Shown here one piece after another: positions 63,456-64,000 of a stretch of 64,000 nucleotides of DNA. The DNA comes from Prevotella sp. (lineage in GTDB: Bacteria > Bacteroidota > Bacteroidia > Bacteroidales > Bacteroidaceae), in the NCBI GenBank assembly GCA_017617615.1, contig JAFZVV010000011.1:310001-374000 (forward strand). The letters are read 5' to 3'. How positions within the stretch are numbered: the stretch's first letter is position 1; each line of letters starts with the position of its first letter. A model generated the notes under the pieces. That model saw nothing but the letters and a program-made list of their open reading frames with translations, was not told the DNA's origin and made no database searches. The position numbers were made by a program, and so were the translations under genes.

Positions 63456-64000
63456 ATGGCAACCAAGGAAAAAGGACTGACACCGATGATGAAGCAGTTT
63501 TTCACGCTGAAGGCGAAACACCCTGATGCGCTGATGCTGTTCCGTTGCGGTGATTTCTATGAGACCTACTGTGAAGACGCGGTGGCGGCATCGAAAATTC
63601 TCGGTATCACCCTCACGCGGCGCAACAACGGAGGTACGTCGGGTTCCGCCGAGATGGCAGGTTTTCCACATCATGCCCTTGATACTTATTTGCCAAAACT
63701 CATACGGGCCGGTAGGCGGGTGGCCATCTGCGACCAACTGGAAGACCCTAAACTTACCAAGACCTTGGTAAAGCGCGGTATTACCGAGTTGGTGACACCA
63801 GGCGTAGCCATGAGCGACAATGTGCTCAACTACAAAGAAAACAATTTCCTTGCTGCCGTACACTTCGGGAAAGGGTCGTGTGGCGTGGCATTCCTGGATA
63901 TCTCCACGGGAGAATTCCTCACAGGAGAAGGGACATACGACTATGTAGAGAAACTCATTGGCAATTTCCAACCCAAAGAGGTGCTTTACGACCGTGCCAA
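63456..64000 (+). CDS. mutS: DNA mismatch repair protein MutS, N-terminal part (cut by window edge)
   Basis: 181 complete codons from ATG 63456. Domain I shows [12 protein letters not shown] with the mismatch-reading Phe34 and Glu36 (Phe-x-Glu), then [14 protein letters not shown] and VTPG, all typical of MutS1. The protein binds base mismatches and recruits MutL. A long minus-strand frame over the same bases is a shadow. The rest lies beyond the window. Confidence 0.95.
   Translation, partial: MATKEKGLTPMMKQFFTLKAKHPDALMLFRCGDFYETYCEDAVAASKILGITLTRRNNGGTSGSAEMAGFPHHALDTYLPKLIRAGRRVAICDQLEDPKLTKTLVKRGITELVTPGVAMSDNVLNYKENNFLAAVHFGKGSCGVAFLDISTGEFLTGEGTYDYVEKLIGNFQPKEVLYDRA

Noticed and set aside
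62092..64000. GC-skew switch at the proposed origin
   Set aside because: Hand counts on a few lines either side were too noisy to claim a switch; a whole-genome calculation is needed.

Overview
The window looks like a chromosomal segment of a Bacteroidota bacterium, most likely Prevotellaceae (Prevotella or a close relative). The signs are promoter boxes of the TTTG / TAnnTTTG type instead of -35/-10 boxes, scarce Shine-Dalgarno sequences, an S46 dipeptidyl peptidase, a large secreted protein with a type IX-like C-terminal tail, a TPM/LemA pair, DUF2851, and the blocks topA-aroK-speA-argB and uvrC-apt-mnmG. Family assignments come from reading motifs, not from searches.

Layout. 1-5.3 kb: a partial secreted protein, a helix-hairpin-helix outer-membrane protein, TrhA and RNase R. 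5.4-17.2 kb (+): an envelope and lipid run (SDR-type epimerase, PAP2 phosphotransferase, miaB, ABC exporter, glycosyltransferase, an opposing InaA-type kinase, LpxL-type acyltransferase, upp, LicC-like cytidylyltransferase, DUF2851, thioesterase). 17.3-21.3 kb (+): dprA, dusB, ribF and a CPBP protease, chained by start/stop overlaps. 21.3-25.8 kb (-): a 978-aa secreted protein with a small acidic protein behind it, then an ECF sigma factor with a probable anti-sigma partner. 26-32.9 kb (-): argB, speA, aroK, topA and a zinc-ribbon protein. 33-41 kb (-): a GH2 glycosidase, DPP7-like peptidase, flippase, nucleoside-recognition transporter and tRNA-Met. 41.2-46.6 kb (+): ruvB, coaD, ybeY, TPM, lemA, a VanX-like peptidase and a THUMP-like methyltransferase. 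46.6-59 kb: lgt, ychF, polA, a polyprenyl synthase (+), deoC, mazG-like, dtd, uvrC, apt, mnmG. 59.3-62.9 kb (+): the three-gene fumarate reductase/succinate dehydrogenase operon. From 63.4 kb: the start of mutS.

The most striking signal is at the right end. The roughly 600-bp gene-free gap before mutS holds three perfect DnaA boxes, several near matches and an AT-rich tract, and looks like the chromosomal origin. About 6 kb to the left, one perfect and one 15/16 parS site (the ParB target) flank apt, with a 14/16 site inside the polyprenyl synthase gene. With mnmG (gidA) alongside, these suggest an oriC/centromere-like domain.

The gene-free gaps are also rich in small repeats: 9-bp and 11-bp tandem arrays that tend to follow stop codons, a composite 11-bp + 9-bp element before both upp and dprA, a ~110-bp palindrome-rich repeat in inverted orientation on both sides of argB, and a duplicated promoter-like 42-mer before ychF. 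A degraded C-terminal sorting-tail remnant at 5.2 kb marks a lost secreted-protein gene. No CRISPR array, rRNA, phage or intact insertion sequence was seen.
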